From positions 4,863,093 to 4,927,092 of the forward strand of contig OX030955.1 of the NCBI GenBank assembly GCA_943735955.1: a stretch of 64,000 bases of DNA. The letters run 5' to 3'. Source of the stretch: Piscicola geometra. Taxonomy: Eukaryota > Annelida > Clitellata > Hirudinida > Piscicolidae. Below are positions 63,259 to 64,000 of this stretch, piece by piece. The notes under the pieces were generated by a model that was not told the DNA's origin, did no database searches, and worked only from the letters and a program-made list of their open reading frames with translations. How positions within the stretch are numbered: the stretch's first letter is position 1; each line of letters starts with the position of its first letter. The translations under genes and the position numbers were made by a program.

Positions 63259-64000
63259 CGTGTGTGCGCATATTCAAAGAGTGTCACACGGAGCAAGGTT
63301 CAAGACGACAGCCTCCTCTTCTACACTCTTCTTGTACTCTGTATAAACGCTCAACCAAAACTGCGCTTTTTATTAATATAAGAATATTATCAAGAAACTG
63401 GTATTAATGTATTTTCAATAATCATGAAAAAGTTGACAAATGTTTTGATTTTCCATATCTGTACTATTTTAATATAAACTTAAGTTTAGATTGGGCTTTA
63501 ATTCTTTCTTAATTTTGGGATTAAAAAGTTTTATTTATTTGAAAAGTTTTTATTTTTATAATTATTAAATTACTTTGAAAATAAAGTGTTTATTGTTCAA
63601 TTCAAAAGCCCTTCATAATTGAACAAAAGAGACTAAGAAATGACAATTGAAGAGTTTGCAGAGCAAGTTCTTGATCCTTTTTGCAAATAAAAGTTCTTAT
63701 ACACCACAACGAAAAAATAGAGACCTGAATAGAATGCAAAAATGTCTTTCTTCAGCATGACCAAGTCACTCTCTTGTGATCGGGGTTCACACCCCTAATA
63801 ACTTATGTGCCTTGTAAGCAGGTGATGTATGGACGCGGCCTAAAAGAAACGCGCGTTGGGTTATTGCTCTTTTGAGTAATGTTGCCGAGGTATTTAATAA
63901 AACTACCGCCCATTCCAACTTCACTTTTATCAATTTATTTTTGTATAGTCAAATAGTTTTATTATACAAATACTGTAGGGACATCTTTCTATTATTCGTT

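Overview
The window is animal (metazoan) nuclear DNA. It is AT-rich, its genes are split by short to medium GT-AG introns, and it carries L2/CR1-type non-LTR retrotransposon debris and many simple repeats. A MEIS/homothorax gene, classical calpains and an alpha-tubulin rule out prokaryotes, plants and fungi. I cannot name the species; a spiralian invertebrate would fit but is not proven. Exon models below were built by hand from splice signals, conserved protein motifs and reading-phase continuity. Where all phases join without a break I treat the model as strong.

Layout. Bases 1-13.9 kb carry three minus-strand genes head to tail: GTPBP6 (HflX-type GTPase), NCBP2 (cap-binding protein CBP20) and SND1 (Tudor-SN; its 3' half lies off the left edge). 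SND1 introns are packed with satellites, including about 58 copies of a 28-bp minisatellite. From 14.2 to 16.9 kb there are two retrotransposon fragments: an L2-like 3' end on the minus strand and a 5'-truncated CR1-like element with poly(A) on the plus strand. At 17.0-17.8 kb a small CS-domain gene runs on the minus strand, divergent from EXD2 (exonuclease, 18.3-21.7 kb, plus). Then, all on the plus strand, come a lysosomal phospholipase A2 (PLA2G15-like, 22.7-25.2 kb), two tandem calpains (26.6-30.8 and 32.2-37.4 kb), a divergent alpha-tubulin (38.1-40.2 kb), and the 5' part of a MEIS/homothorax TALE-homeobox gene. The MEIS gene has a candidate TATA/CRE promoter near 44.5 kb and MEIS-domain exons to 51.9 kb. 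From 51.9 to 64 kb I see no convincing coding exon, only AT-rich sequence, a (TACA)n block and a (CA)n block; this is probably a long MEIS intron.

The genes are mostly unrelated housekeeping functions: RNA metabolism, mitochondrial ribosome GTPase, nuclease, lipid hydrolase, protease, cytoskeleton and developmental regulator. I see no evidence that they form one pathway. The most unusual items are: the upstream calpain copy, which keeps its catalytic triad but has lost the Ca2+-binding penta-EF-hand region and uses a GC-AG intron; an alpha-tubulin without the K40 acetylation site and without a C-terminal tyrosine; and a GTPBP6 whose G domain carries an in-frame satellite-encoded Ser/Thr/Asp-rich insertion.
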